Below are positions 7,894 to 18,300 of a DNA stretch of 51,929 bases, in pieces. A program made the translations under genes and the position numbers. Under the pieces are notes generated by a model. It had not been told where the DNA came from. It worked only from the letters and a program-made list of their open reading frames with translations, and ran no database searches. The stretch is from Arhodomonas aquaeolei DSM 8974 (lineage in GTDB: Bacteria; Pseudomonadota; Gammaproteobacteria; Nitrococcales; Nitrococcaceae), in contig NZ_KB894814.1 in NCBI RefSeq assembly GCF_000374645.1, forward strand, positions 41,838-93,766, read 5' to 3'. How positions within the stretch are numbered: position 1 is the stretch's first letter; every line of letters starts with the position of its first letter.

Positions 7894-7898
7894 ACCCA

Positions 7899-10800
7899 CT
7901 ATCGCCGACGCGTAAATCCAAGGGCATCGGCGTAACACCAGCCCTGATCATTCTGCGGCACGGTCACCACGCCGAACTGACGCGCACACGCCTCCAGCGG
8001 CTGATCCAGGTCCTCCGCCAGGGCCGCGAGGGCGTCGAGGTAGCCGGCGCCGATCCAGGGCGTGATGCGCTCGCCCGGCACGCCCTCCAGGGTCGTGCGT
8101 TCCAGCCGGCCATCCGCCTCCAGATAGAGGGGGGCGCCCCGCCTGCCGGGCTCGTGCCACAGCTCCCTGAGGTGCCAGTGCTCGCCCGCGTCGTCGGGCA
8201 TCAGCACCAGCTCGACCTCCTCCCGGGTCTGCCGCCGGAACGGCTGTTTGCGCTGGAGCACGCCGCTGAGGTCCGCGCGCGGGAGGCCGTACCAGCTCGC
8301 GGCGTTGAGCGGCGGTGTGGGTGGCGCCTTCATGGCGCGCCGCTCCCGCGCCGTCATGGCGCGGCCCGGCCCAGACTCGCCGGGCAGCAGGGCGGCACGC
8401 AGGCGGGCGTGCTCCAGGTCCACCAGGCTGTCGCGGGGGCGCAGCTCGCCGCGCTCGGTGATGCGCGGCCGTGAGTCCACCACCTCGTACTCGTCGGGCG
8501 CGAGCAGCTCGTGCAGGTCGTGACTGCTGAGCCGCCATCGCGCCGCGCCCTCGAAGCCGGGGTGCGTAAAGGCGACGTTGCCGGGGGTTTCCATGGCCTT
8601 GTAGTTGCCGGCCAGCAGGGCGATGTTCGCGGTTTCACAGGGGGCGACCCGGTGCCGCCGCACCCGGCCGGCGAGCTGGATGAGCGAGCGCATCGACGAG
8701 GGCTCGACCACCGCCCAGTCGTAGTCGTGGTCCCGGCCGACCTCCGTCACCGGCGAGCCCAGGACGACGAACAGCTGATCCGGCTCGTCGGCGCCGTCGA
8801 TGCAGGCCCGCACCTCCGGGCGCTCGAACACGGCCATCTCGTCACGGCGATCGAGGGCACCGTCCAGATGACGCTCGATGGTCGAGCGCATGACCAGCGG
8901 GAACTGCGCGTGATACACGCACAGGTGGATGCGGTGGCCCTCCGGCGCGCCGGCCGCCAGCAGCGCCCGAGCGACCTGCACCAGGGGCTCGATGTTCGCC
9001 ATGCGGATCAGCCCGAAGCTCACCCGCCTGCCGCTGCGAGGGTCGACGCTGTGATGCCGCTGGTGGAGCTCGAGTGCCTGCCGGCGCATCTGTGCCGCCA
9101 TCTGTTCGGCGATGGTCGGTGCCCCGCTCTCGCGGGATGCCGGGACGGGCACCAGGGCCGCCCGGCGCCTCACCGCCGCCTCGGCCAGACGCGCCCGGCG
9201 CCGGCCGGCGAACGCCTCGTGGGCAGCAGTGAAGGACGCGGCATCCGGGCAGTCCGCGTGCCGGCGGTCGCTCTCGTCGAACCAGGCGCAGGCGATGTTC
9301 ACCGCCCGCCCCGGCTCACCACGGTTGCGCTGATACACGGCACGCCCCGCCCGATAGGCCTGGTACAGCCCCTCCACCAGCGACGGCGCCAGGGTCGCCG
9401 AGGAGAGCAGCACCCGCGTGCCGAGCATGCCGGCCCAGTTGACCAGGCGCGTCAGCGCGGGGAGGTCGTCCAGGTCGAAGTCGTCCACCTCGTCGAGCAC
9501 GAGGTCGCCGCTGAGCAGGCGCAGCATGGGGGCGATCTGGCGCCCACCGCGGAGCCCGTCGGTGGCGGGCACGAGGTGATCCACGGTGCAGGCGAGGATC
9601 GGGGCGGCAATCAGCGCACGCATACCCGGATCATGGGCGAGCTGGCGCAGCAGGGGATGGTTGCCGAAGTCGCCCTCGAAATAGACGTGGGCATCCTCTT
9701 CCATGAGGCGCTGGCTGGAAGCCGAGCCACTGGCATCCGCCTCCGCCTCGAAGTGCTCGAACAGCGCGCGGCCCGCCGCCCCGCCGGTACGCACGGCGAG
9801 CTCGTCGTCGCCGAGATTCATCAGCGTCCGATACGCCCGCCCCGTCTGGAGCGTGAGCGTGCGCAGGCCAAGGGCGATCGAGAACCGCGCACCGCCGTCC
9901 GGGTCCGCGAGGGCATAGAGGATCCGGCCGTTGGCCAGGGTCTTGCCACAGCCCGTCGACGCCATGTTGACGCCGAAGAACCCCTGCGCCTGCGAGCGTT
10001 CACGCAGGGAGGCCGCGAGGTCGTAGGCCCGATCCTGCCAGCGAAAGCGCGGATCGGCGCTGCGGCGGCGGAACCCGCGGTGGCGGGCCAGCCGTGGCAG
10101 GTAACGTTCGACACCGGGCAGCGTGCCGCTGACCCGGCGCGCCCCGGCCTCCACGCCGAGGAGGTGCTCGTCGAGGGGCTGGTTGAGCGCCCCGGTGCGA
10201 CGCACGGTATTGGCGTAGAGGGGATACCCGGGCTCACCGCGTGTGCGCTGGCCGGGGTCCTCCAGACTGGAGTAGTGGTGGTCCGCCAGCATCAGGCTCA
10301 GCCGGGCGAGATGCATGACGTAGGGGTTATCCAGCCAGGGCTGCTGGTAGTGATCGAGACGGCGCCGCATGCGGCCGGCCAGGTGCGCGGCACGGTTGCG
10401 CCACCTGCGGGTGGTCACCGGCAACGGGTGATCGAACCGCCAGTAGCCGGGGAGCTCGCGGGGATCGCGCCCGTTCACGACATCGTCGTTCCAGTCCGCG
10501 GTAATGAGCGCTGGCAGATCCCGCAGCTGTGCGGCCTGGAAACCGCTGTCGTCGGCGGATCGCGGCATCACCGGCAGGCGGTGATGGGTGACGATGAGCC
10601 AGCCCACGGCGGCCGCCAGCGGCGGCAGCGAGGAAAACGGCGAGGCAGGGCCGTCGTCCAGGCCGTCCCGCACCAGCCGTTCCAGCCAGGGCCCGTCATC
10701 CGCATCCAGCTCGGCCAGCCGGGCGAGCCACGTGGCGTCGTCGTCACCGGCGACGAACGCCTCGAACAGCCGCAGGCTGATCCATTCGTGCCGGTAGACG

Positions 10801-11234
10801 TTGCGGGTGGCGCCGGCGGGGTCGAGCAGGCGTCTCTGGAACGCGGCGCACGCCTTGCCCAGGTCGTGCAGCAGGGCCGCCAGGCTCGACAGCAGGAGGA
10901 TGTCCTCGCCGGTGTGCCAGTCGTTCTCGTCCGCCCGCCGCAGGATGTCCCGGCGCGTGGTCTGCGTGGGCACGGCGCCGCGCGCGTTGAACCGCCCGGC
11001 ATCGCCGACGATCCACAGCAGCTCGCTGTGATCGCGCCCGCGTATCCAGTGGCAGGCCACGGCGGTGTTCCTGCGCGCACTGCGGCGAAGCAGGCGGCGC
11101 AGGGTGTCCAGACCGGCCTGGGTGATGGGCGTCTGCCAGGTGCGCTCGCCACGGCGTTCCGCGAACTGGTCGAGAATCCGCCGCGTCTCCTTGAGGGCGT
11201 TCTTGCTGCACTGGGAGACGAGCAGCACGTTCAT
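7899..11234 (-). CDS. cas2-3: Cas2-Cas3 fusion nuclease-helicase (type I-F)
   Basis: An 1111-residue protein with the I-F fusion plan. An N-terminal Cas2-like domain (MNVLLVSQCSKNALKETRRIL) is followed by an HD nuclease domain (LLHDLGKA near residue 123, YRHEWIS, and DHHYSS further on). A superfamily 2 helicase comes next, with Walker A STGCGKT, the DEVD box (LVLDEVDDFDLDDL) and motif III LLSSATL. It joins Cas1 in spacer integration and is recruited by target-bound Cascade to unwind and degrade DNA. Its ATG at 11234 overlaps the cas1 stop by 4 bp, so the two are co-translated. It is followed by the 437-bp gap rather than directly by csy1. Confidence 0.97.
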   Translation of the reverse strand: MNVLLVSQCSKNALKETRRILDQFAERRGERTWQTPITQAGLDTLRRLLRRSARRNTAVACHWIRGRDHSELLWIVGDAGRFNARGAVPTQTTRRDILRRADENDWHTGEDILLLSSLAALLHDLGKACAAFQRRLLDPAGATRNVYRHEWISLRLFEAFVAGDDDATWLARLAELDADDGPWLERLVRDGLDDGPASPFSSLPPLAAAVGWLIVTHHRLPVMPRSADDSGFQAAQLRDLPALITADWNDDVVNGRDPRELPGYWRFDHPLPVTTRRWRNRAAHLAGRMRRRLDHYQQPWLDNPYVMHLARLSLMLADHHYSSLEDPGQRTRGEPGYPLYANTVRRTGALNQPLDEHLLGVEAGARRVSGTLPGVERYLPRLARHRGFRRRSADPRFRWQDRAYDLAASLRERSQAQGFFGVNMASTGCGKTLANGRILYALADPDGGARFSIALGLRTLTLQTGRAYRTLMNLGDDELAVRTGGAAGRALFEHFEAEADASGSASSQRLMEEDAHVYFEGDFGNHPLLRQLAHDPGMRALIAAPILACTVDHLVPATDGLRGGRQIAPMLRLLSGDLVLDEVDDFDLDDLPALTRLVNWAGMLGTRVLLSSATLAPSLVEGLYQAYRAGRAVYQRNRGEPGRAVNIACAWFDESDRRHADCPDAASFTAAHEAFAGRRRARLAEAAVRRRAALVPVPASRESGAPTIAEQMAAQMRRQALELHQRHHSVDPRSGRRVSFGLIRMANIEPLVQVARALLAAGAPEGHRIHLCVYHAQFPLVMRSTIERHLDGALDRRDEMAVFERPEVRACIDGADEPDQLFVVLGSPVTEVGRDHDYDWAVVEPSSMRSLIQLAGRVRRHRVAPCETANIALLAGNYKAMETPGNVAFTHPGFEGAARWRLSSHDLHELLAPDEYEVVDSRPRITERGELRPRDSLVDLEHARLRAALLPGESGPGRAMTARERRAMKAPPTPPLNAASWYGLPRADLSGVLQRKQPFRRQTREEVELVLMPDDAGEHWHLRELWHEPGRRGAPLYLEADGRLERTTLEGVPGERITPWIGAGYLDALAALAEDLDQPLEACARQFGVVTVPQNDQGWCYADALGFTRRR

Positions 11235-12208
11235 CGGGCGGGCGTCCCGAGCGTCACGGCCACGGATTTCAGCGTATCGATCATGAAATCGAGCGATTCC
11301 GTGCGGGTGAGCTGCTCGATACAGGCCTGGCGGAACTCCTGCTCCTCGTCGCCGCGCATGGCGGAGATGAACGCCTGCGGGAGGATGACCGCGTCCTTGA
11401 CGAGATCGGCCACGTCGAAGACGAGCCCGCCGCGCCGGGTCTTGCCGTGGAGGACCGACAGGCCGTGCGGCAGCCCCAGCACCCAGGTGGCGGTCGCACC
11501 GAGCCCGTAAGCCAGGTAGTTGCCGTGATCCAGGAACCGGTTCGCCGGGTCCGTGCCGCTGCCGCGCTTCGCCCGGGCGAACTCGCCGTAGTCCACCGCA
11601 CCGGCGGCCATGGCGAACAGCTGCTTGGTGAGCCGCGCCTCCAGCGTCAGCAGCTCCACCGTGTCCGGCGCCGCGGCCACCGCCGCCTCCGTGCGCTCGA
11701 CGAGATGCGTCAGCGGCTCCCGTGCCACCTCGAAGCCCACGTCCGTGAGCGCCCGGTTATCCAGCCAGTTCCCGCGTATCCGCTGCAGCCGCGCCCACTG
11801 GAAGCGCCGTGCGGCCTCGAGGCGCTGTGACGCGTCGAACCAGAACGCCACCCAGGCCTGCAGATACTCGGTCGGCCGGTACTCGCTCTGCGGGCTGAAC
11901 CAGGCGACCTCGACGTCCATCTCGTTGGCGCTGAACAGCGGCGTTCCACCGCCGCCGCAGAACCCGACCAGCACGCCGGCCCGGGCGAGCTCGCGCATCG
12001 CCGCCTGGGTGATCGAGGTTCCCGTGCCCAGCAGGACCGTCGTCGTGTTCGCGATGGGGATGTTCCAGTACAGCGAGCGCCGGCCCTCGTCGGTGACGAA
12101 CTCGACCCGCCCGCCATTGACCAGGACGCGGCAGTGCTGGAGGTAGTAGATGTTCGCCCGCCTGGAGTGCAGGATCGTCTTGAGGTCGCCGGCGGAGAAG
12201 TCGTCCAT
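11231..12208 (-). CDS. cas1: Cas1 integrase (type I-F)
   Basis: A 325-residue Cas1 that, with the Cas2 part of Cas2-3, inserts new spacers next to the leader. The I-F subtype start is recognisable (FSAGDLKTILHSRRANIYYLQHCRVLVNG). The catalytic region includes LTLEARLTKQLF (Glu), LPHGLSVLHG (His) and GGLVFDVADLVKDAV (acidic residues). It is the first gene of the cas transcription unit. The upstream 12209-12480 interval is short (272 bp) and shared with a divergent permease gene, so the cas1 promoter must lie there, but no clear -35/-10 pair stands out. Confidence 0.97.
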   Translation of the reverse strand: MDDFSAGDLKTILHSRRANIYYLQHCRVLVNGGRVEFVTDEGRRSLYWNIPIANTTTVLLGTGTSITQAAMRELARAGVLVGFCGGGGTPLFSANEMDVEVAWFSPQSEYRPTEYLQAWVAFWFDASQRLEAARRFQWARLQRIRGNWLDNRALTDVGFEVAREPLTHLVERTEAAVAAAPDTVELLTLEARLTKQLFAMAAGAVDYGEFARAKRGSGTDPANRFLDHGNYLAYGLGATATWVLGLPHGLSVLHGKTRRGGLVFDVADLVKDAVILPQAFISAMRGDEEQEFRQACIEQLTRTESLDFMIDTLKSVAVTLGTPAR

Positions 12209-12480
12209 GACTGGGCCTTGCCGGGGGTGGCAATACGGCAGTGGCAGCGCACCGAGCCGGGCAAAGGCCCGGCAGTTTGCCGCCCCGCAGGTCCGGCCCC
12301 CTCTCCGGACCCCGTGAACCGGACCTTACTCCGCGATGAACATGGCAGTCCATATCCGCAAGCCGGGGCAAGGGCCCGCGGGTCTGTGACGTCCTGATCC
12401 CGGCCCGTTAGAATCCCGGACGTTCATTCCGGTGTCCACACCGTGCCCGGTTCCGCCAGGATCACCGCCCAGACTGCGCC

Positions 12481-13353
12481 ATGTACGCCAGCGTCCTCCC
12501 CACCGTCGCACCCGTGTTCCTCATCCCCGCGCTCGGGCTGCTGATATCGCGGGTGTCCGGTTTCGACCGGCGGTTCGTGGGCGCGCTGGTGATGAACGTC
12601 GGCGCCCCGGCACTGGTGTTCAGCTCCGTGCTCCAGGCGGAGCTCGCCATGGGCGAGATCCTGCGCATGCTCGCGGCGGGGACCACGGCGCTCGCGCTGT
12701 TCGCCGTGGCCGGGGCCGGGGTACTCCGGGCGATGCGCCTGCCGCTGGGCGGCTACCTGCCGTCGCTGATGTTCCCGAACACCGGCAACCTGGGGCTGGC
12801 GGTGGTCTTCCTGGCCCTCGGGCCCACCGGCCTCGCCTTCGGGGTGGCCTTCTCCACGCTGGTGAAGGTCGGCCACTTCACCATCGGTGCGTCGCTCGCC
12901 GGGGCGGGCATGTCCGCGCGCTCGCTCTACCGGATGCCCCTGCTCCACGCCTTCGTCGCGGCACTCGCGCTGCACGCCCTCGGCATCACCCCGCCGGAGC
13001 CGCTGATGCGCAGCATCTCGCTGGTCGGGGACATCACCATCCCGTTGATGCTGCTCTCCCTCGGCGCCTCGCTCAGCGGCGTGCGGCTGCACCGCCTGCC
13101 ACGCAGCTCGGCGCTCGCGGTGGCGCGGGTGGCAATCGGCTTCGGCGCGGGCGTGGCGGTGGCGACGCTCTTCGAGCTCGGTCCGGTGGCCGCGGGCACG
13201 CTGATCATCCAGTGCACCATGCCGGTGGCGGTGTTCAACTACCTCTTTGCCGAGCGCTACGACGGCCCGGTGGAGGATATCGCCGGCATGATCGTGCTCT
13301 CCACGCTGCTCGTCTTCGCCCTGCTGCCGGCCCTGCTCGCCTACGTGCACTGA
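12481..13353 (+). CDS. AEC-family (auxin efflux carrier-like) permease
   Basis: A 290-residue membrane protein with about ten hydrophobic helices, in the usual AEC size range. The MFPNTGNLGLAVVFLALG segment resembles the conserved N-T-G-x-x-G region of AEC transporters, and the C-terminal half carries the repeated hydrophobic pattern (IPLMLLSLGASLSGV). AEC carriers export or exchange organic anions or amino acids; the substrate cannot be told from sequence. It is divergent from cas1 and lies 51 bp upstream of thiS. TTAGAAT (12409-12415) could be a -10 box. Confidence 0.85.
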   Translation: MYASVLPTVAPVFLIPALGLLISRVSGFDRRFVGALVMNVGAPALVFSSVLQAELAMGEILRMLAAGTTALALFAVAGAGVLRAMRLPLGGYLPSLMFPNTGNLGLAVVFLALGPTGLAFGVAFSTLVKVGHFTIGASLAGAGMSARSLYRMPLLHAFVAALALHALGITPPEPLMRSISLVGDITIPLMLLSLGASLSGVRLHRLPRSSALAVARVAIGFGAGVAVATLFELGPVAAGTLIIQCTMPVAVFNYLFAERYDGPVEDIAGMIVLSTLLVFALLPALLAYVH

Positions 13354-13404
13354 CCCGCCCCGGGTAGCCACCGCCACGGCCGGCGGGTGTACAATGGCAG
13401 CGCT

Positions 13405-13626
13405 ATGCAGGAGCAACGCGCACCCATCGAGATCGTCGTCAACGGCGAGCCCCGGCAGGTCAGTCCCGGGCAGTCCGTCGGCGGGCTCGTGGCCGACCTC
13501 GGGCTCACGAACCGGCGTATCGCCGTCGAGGTGAACGAGGCGCTGGTGCCGCGCAGCGACTTCCAGGCCCACGAACTCGCCGCCGGCGACCGAGTGGAGA
13601 TCGTTCACGCCATCGGCGGGGGCTGA
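13405..13626 (+). CDS. thiS: ThiS sulfur carrier protein
   Basis: A 73-residue ubiquitin-fold protein ending in Gly-Gly-Gly (HAIGGG), whose C-terminal glycine becomes a thiocarboxylate that delivers sulfur to the thiazole ring of thiamine. The start ATG at 13405 gives [16 protein letters not shown], the normal ThiS N-terminus. An upstream in-frame ATG at 13387 would add MYNGSA without any conserved residue. thiG follows after 43 bp, the usual proteobacterial order. Confidence 0.95.
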   Translation: MQEQRAPIEIVVNGEPRQVSPGQSVGGLVADLGLTNRRIAVEVNEALVPRSDFQAHELAAGDRVEIVHAIGGG

Positions 13627-13669
13627 CCGCCGCGCGGCCCGCGCATCCGAGCAATCACCGGGATACACC

Positions 13670-14452
13670 ATGGCAGGAGACACCTTCACCGTCGCCGGGC
13701 GCGAGTTCCGCTCCCGGCTGCTGGTCGGCACCGGCAAGTACCGCGACCTCACCGAGACCGGCGAGGCGATCGAGGCGAGCGGCGCCGAGATCGTCACCGT
13801 GGCGATCCGCCGCAGCAACATCGGCCAGTCGCCGGACGAGCCCAACCTGCTGGACGTCGTCCCGCCGTCGCGCTACACCATCCTGCCCAACACGGCGGGC
13901 TGCTACACGGCGCAGGACGCGGTGCGCACCTGCCGGCTGGCCCGGGAGCTGCTCGACGGGCACAACCTGGTGAAGCTCGAGGTGCTGGGCGACGAGCGCA
14001 CCCTGTACCCGGACGTCACCGCCACCATCGAGGCGGCGCGGGAGCTGGTCGCCGACGGCTTCGACGTCATGGTCTACACCTCGGACGACCCGATCATCGC
14101 CGAACGGCTGGAGGAGATCGGCTGCGTGGCGATCATGCCGCTCGCCGCCCCCATCGGTTCCGGGCTCGGGGTGCAGAACCCCTACAACCTGCTCACCATC
14201 ATCGAGAACGCCGGCGTGCCGGTGCTCGTGGACGCCGGTGTGGGCACCGCCTCGGACGCCGCCATCGCCATGGAGCTCGGCTGTGACGGCGTGCTGCTCA
14301 ACACCGCCATCGCCGGCGCGAAGGAGCCGGTGCGCATGGCCCGGGCGATGCGCCTCGCCGTGGAGTCCGGCCGCGAGGCCTACCTCGCCGGGCGCATCCC
14401 GCGCAAGCGCTTCGCCAGCGCCTCCTCGCCGCTCGAAGGGACGTTCTTCTAG
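13670..14452 (+). CDS. thiG: Thiazole synthase ThiG
   Basis: A 260-residue TIM-barrel enzyme that condenses 1-deoxy-D-xylulose 5-phosphate, dehydroglycine and ThiS-thiocarboxylate to the thiamine thiazole. The Schiff-base lysine lies in [10 protein letters not shown] (Lys102), and the phosphate-binding regions [12 protein letters not shown] and [12 protein letters not shown] are present. The start ATG at 13670 follows the ACACC spacer after thiS. It pairs functionally with ThiS upstream and is followed by trmB. Confidence 0.96.
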   Translation: MAGDTFTVAGREFRSRLLVGTGKYRDLTETGEAIEASGAEIVTVAIRRSNIGQSPDEPNLLDVVPPSRYTILPNTAGCYTAQDAVRTCRLARELLDGHNLVKLEVLGDERTLYPDVTATIEAARELVADGFDVMVYTSDDPIIAERLEEIGCVAIMPLAAPIGSGLGVQNPYNLLTIIENAGVPVLVDAGVGTASDAAIAMELGCDGVLLNTAIAGAKEPVRMARAMRLAVESGREAYLAGRIPRKRFASASSPLEGTFF

Positions 14453-14476
14453 GACGTTGCCCGCCGTGCCGCCACG

Positions 14477-15202
14477 GTGCGTGAGACAGAACAACCGGAT
14501 GACCCCGTGAACGACGAGACCACCACCCGGAACACCCGCCGCCCCGTCCGCTCCTTCGTGCGCCGCGAGGGCCGCCTCACCGCCGGCCAGCAGCGGGCGC
14601 TGGAGCGGCTCTATCCGCGTTACGGCATCAAGCCGGGCGCGGGGGTGATCGACCTCACCACGGCCTTCGGCCGGGAGGCGCCGGTGGTGCTCGACATCGG
14701 CTTCGGCGACGGCGACGCCCTGGCGGAGATGGCGCAGGCCCACCCGGAGCGCAGCTACCTCGGCATCGAGGTCTACCGCACCGGCGTCGGCCGGCTGCTG
14801 CGCCGCCTGGAGGAGGACGGCATCGACAACGTCCGGGTCATGGACGCCGACGCCGTCGCCATCCTCCGCCAGCACATCGCCCCGGCGGGCCTCGCCGGCG
14901 TAAACCTGTTCTTCCCCGATCCCTGGCCCAAGAAGCGCCACCACAAGCGCCGCATGGTCCAGCCCGAATGGCTGGCGCTGGTGGCCTCACGCCTCCGCCC
15001 GGGCGGCTTCCTCCACCTCGCCACCGACTGGGAGAACTACGCCGAGCACATGCTGGAGGTCGTGAGCGCCAGCCCCGACTTCGACAACCCCCACGGCGGC
15101 TACGCCCCCGACCCCGGCGAACGCCCGGTCACCAAGTTCGAACGCCGCGGCCGCCGCAAGGGACACGGGGTCTGGGACCTCATCGTCTACAGGACGGGGT
15201 AG
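14477..15202 (+). CDS. trmB: tRNA (guanine-N7-)-methyltransferase TrmB
   Basis: A class I SAM-dependent methyltransferase that makes m7G46 in tRNA. The N-terminal RSFVRREGRLT, the SAM-binding VLDIGFGDGDAL, the FFPDPWPKKRHHKRR block and the C-terminal RPVTKFERRGRRKGHGVWDL are all TrmB hallmarks. The longest frame starts at GTG 14477. A GTG at 14507 (VNDETTT) would also give a full-length protein, and I cannot choose between them with confidence. It follows thiG by 24 bp and probably shares its transcript. Confidence 0.95.
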   Translation: MRETEQPDDPVNDETTTRNTRRPVRSFVRREGRLTAGQQRALERLYPRYGIKPGAGVIDLTTAFGREAPVVLDIGFGDGDALAEMAQAHPERSYLGIEVYRTGVGRLLRRLEEDGIDNVRVMDADAVAILRQHIAPAGLAGVNLFFPDPWPKKRHHKRRMVQPEWLALVASRLRPGGFLHLATDWENYAEHMLEVVSASPDFDNPHGGYAPDPGERPVTKFERRGRRKGHGVWDLIVYRTG

Positions 15203-15319
15203 TTGATCCCGCGGATGGGGAATCGTCACGACCAGGACGAACACGGAGCCCCGAGGCGACTGGCTGCACGCATCTGCCGACGGACCAAAGCCCCCTCATC
15301 CAAATGACGGTTACCCATG

Positions 15320-15351
15320 CTGTCCTGCAGACCCGAGGGTCTGCAGGACAG
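15320..15351. terminator. Perfect 15-bp hairpin between convergent genes
   Basis: CTGTCCTGCAGACCC, GA, then GGGTCTGCAGGACAG form a 15-bp stem with a 2-nt spacer, between trmB (+) and the RTX gene (-). Its location between convergent genes suggests a bidirectional terminator. No U-tract follows on either strand, so intrinsic termination is uncertain. Confidence 0.55.
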
Positions 15352-15376
15352 GCTCCGGTGATTCCAGGGATCGGCT

Positions 15377-18300
15377 TTACTGCCAGCTCGCGCTGATGGT
15401 CGGCTGCAGCTCCTCCTGATAATCGGGCGACAGCACGATCTCACCGGAGGACGGCGGCTCGAACGATGCCATCGCGGACACCAGGCTATCGACCTGGGAA
15501 TCCAGCAAGGTGTATCCATCCGCCGCCTGTATCTGTTCGACGTGATGGGCATCACCGAGGTACCAGCCGCTGATGGTCGCTCCGTCATCCGTGCCAATGA
15601 TCCCCACCGAGAGATCGTCTCCCTCCCGCTGGAACCAGAGCTGATCGTGGGCCACATCGTCACCGAAGCTCAGGACGTCGGTCTTGCCGGCCTTGGGGTC
15701 ATACGCGGTGATCGAGTCGTTCCCTCCTCCCCGGTTCTGGATGAATTCGTCGTCCCCGCGGCCGCCGATCAGCCAGTCATCGCCCTGCGCACCATTCAGA
15801 ATGTCTGCGCCGGCACCACCATCGATCAGGTCGGCATCCGACGAGCCAAGGATGGTCTCACTTGCGCTGCGTGCAGCCTGAACAGTGCCATAGGCCCGCT
15901 CATCCGGAAGCCCAGTGTAATCCGGTGAACCGTCCGGATCCGGATCGGCAAGACCGAACGCACCAAAAATCTGCGACTTGCTCAGCTGGGCGCCATCGGA
16001 GAAGGTCAGGGCATCGATGGCGAGGTCTCCACCCCGAAAGAACCCGCCCACCGTGACCTGATCACCACCGGATCCGACCTTCAGCACGAGATCGTCGCCG
16101 GACTTCGTCAGGCCACTCGCGACGTCGTTGAAACCCGCATCCGCAAACTGCAACTGGTCCGTACCGCCGCCGGTGTTATCGATGCAATCCTGTCCGTCAC
16201 CGGTCCGGAAGACATACGTATCGTCACCGCGCCCACCGATCAGCAAGTCGTCTCCGGCACCACCTTCAAGCGAGTCGTCACCATTGAGACCGAAAAGACG
16301 TTCGGCATCGCTGCCCCCCTGAACCAGGGCATCATCACCGTTACTTCCCACAAGCGTACCGGCGTAAGGCGATGACCCGTCCGGGACGGGCAACCCGAAC
16401 GCGCCGAAAATCTGCGCCGAGGTCAACGACCCGCCACTCTCGAAACTGATGGTCTCGACGAGTTCACTACCGCCCCGGAAGAAACCGGAGAGTGTCACCT
16501 GATCGGGGCCACCATCGACACTCAACACCAAGTCGTCGCCGGACTTCATCAAGCCTGACGAAACACTGCTGAAGGCAATACCGTCCGTGAAGAGCAAGGT
16601 ATCGTTACCGCCGTCTTCCTGCAGAACGGCCTGCCCGCCACCAAAACGATAGGTGTCATCTCCCGTCCCACCCCGGAGAAGATCGTTACCACCCTGCCCA
16701 TCCAGGGTATCGGCGTCGGCACCTCCGAGAAGGACATCGTCGCCGGTGGTACCGACGAGGTTGTCCGAACCGCCGGCCTGGGCGGGCGGCGGCGTTTCAC
16801 CACCATCATCCGGTGGCGGGTTCGTCGTCCCCCCATCCCCGTCGTCGCCGGAGCCGTCGGCCGGGTCGTCAGGCATGGCGGTCAGCAAACCGGTGATCTC
16901 GTTGGCCGCTATCGCGCCGCCGCCATCAGTCGGCTGGACGTAGCTGATCGCGGCATCCCCACCCAGAAAGTGGTTCGTTACCCGAACCTGCTGGGCCACG
17001 TCACCGTCGAGGAGCATTACCAGGTCTTCGCCGTCCTGATGGAAGGAGATCCGTGAACGGTCGATACCGCCGAGGAAGAAGACGGTATCCGTTCCTCCGC
17101 CGGTGTTGTCGATGACGTCCACGCCACCATTGGCCGAGTAGTAATAGTCATCACTGCCGGCGCCACCGGACAGCACGTCGTCACCGTCCTCGCCGTACAG
17201 GATATCGTGCCCGGCTCCACCGAAGAGCTGATCCGCCCCCGATCCCTGACCGGTGCCGTCCCCGCCATACAGCGTGTCGTCACCGCTGCCGCCTTCGAGC
17301 CGGTCGGCCCCCGCAAAGGCCCATAGCGTATCGTCGCCTTCCAGGCCCTGGAGCAGGTCGTCCGTTGCATAAGCCGACAGCTCATCGTCCCCGCCCGTGC
17401 CGACAACAGCGGTGGCGAACTCGCCCGTCACGCCGTTGGCCGCAACGATGTCGGCAATGTGCCGGGTATCCAGCATTGCCCCACCATTGGGCTGGACGTA
17501 ATCGATTGCGGCATCGCCCCCCAGGAAATGGTCGAGCACGCGTACGGACTGGGTCGAATCGGCATCCACGGTAATCAGGAGATCATCGCCGTCACGGATG
17601 AAATTCAGCCGATCAGCGCCGACGTCGGAGAAAAACACCCCGTCGTAACCACCGTCGCGATTGTCGATGGTGTCGGCCCCCTGCCCGCTCCCGTGGACGT
17701 ACTTATCGTCCCCCAGGCCGCCGGTCAGGTGATCATCGCCGGTATCGCCCCGCAACTGATCGTTACCGTCTCCGCCAAGAAGGACGTCGTCCGCATCACC
17801 ACCGGACAGGTAGTCGTCTCCCGATCCTCCCTCGAGGTAATCGGCACCTTCATCACCGAACAGGTTGTCCGCACCGGCACGGCCGAAGAGACCATCTTCG
17901 CCGAGGCCACCGCTAAGACTATCCGCGTCGGCTCCACCGTCCAGCATGTCACTGCCGTCACGTCCCTGCAGATTGTCCTCGCCGATACCGCCGATCAGTT
18001 GATCGTTACCCGCTTCACCGTCCAGATAATCATCACCGGCCTCGCCATGGAGCACGTCATCACCAGCTCGCCCCCAAACCTGATCGTCGCCGGCGCCGGC
18101 ATATAGCCGCTCGTCCAGCGCGCGATAGCCGGACAACGTATCGGCGGAAGCCGTGCCATATGTCACCACCGCAGCCTCGACGTCGGAATCGGTCAGCTCG
18201 GTGGCATCCTCGAACACGAAGCGGTTGACCTTGAAGTGTTCCGTGGGCTCCTCGAACCAGCGCTCGATGGTGATGCGGTCCGCCCCGTTGGCGTGCTGAA

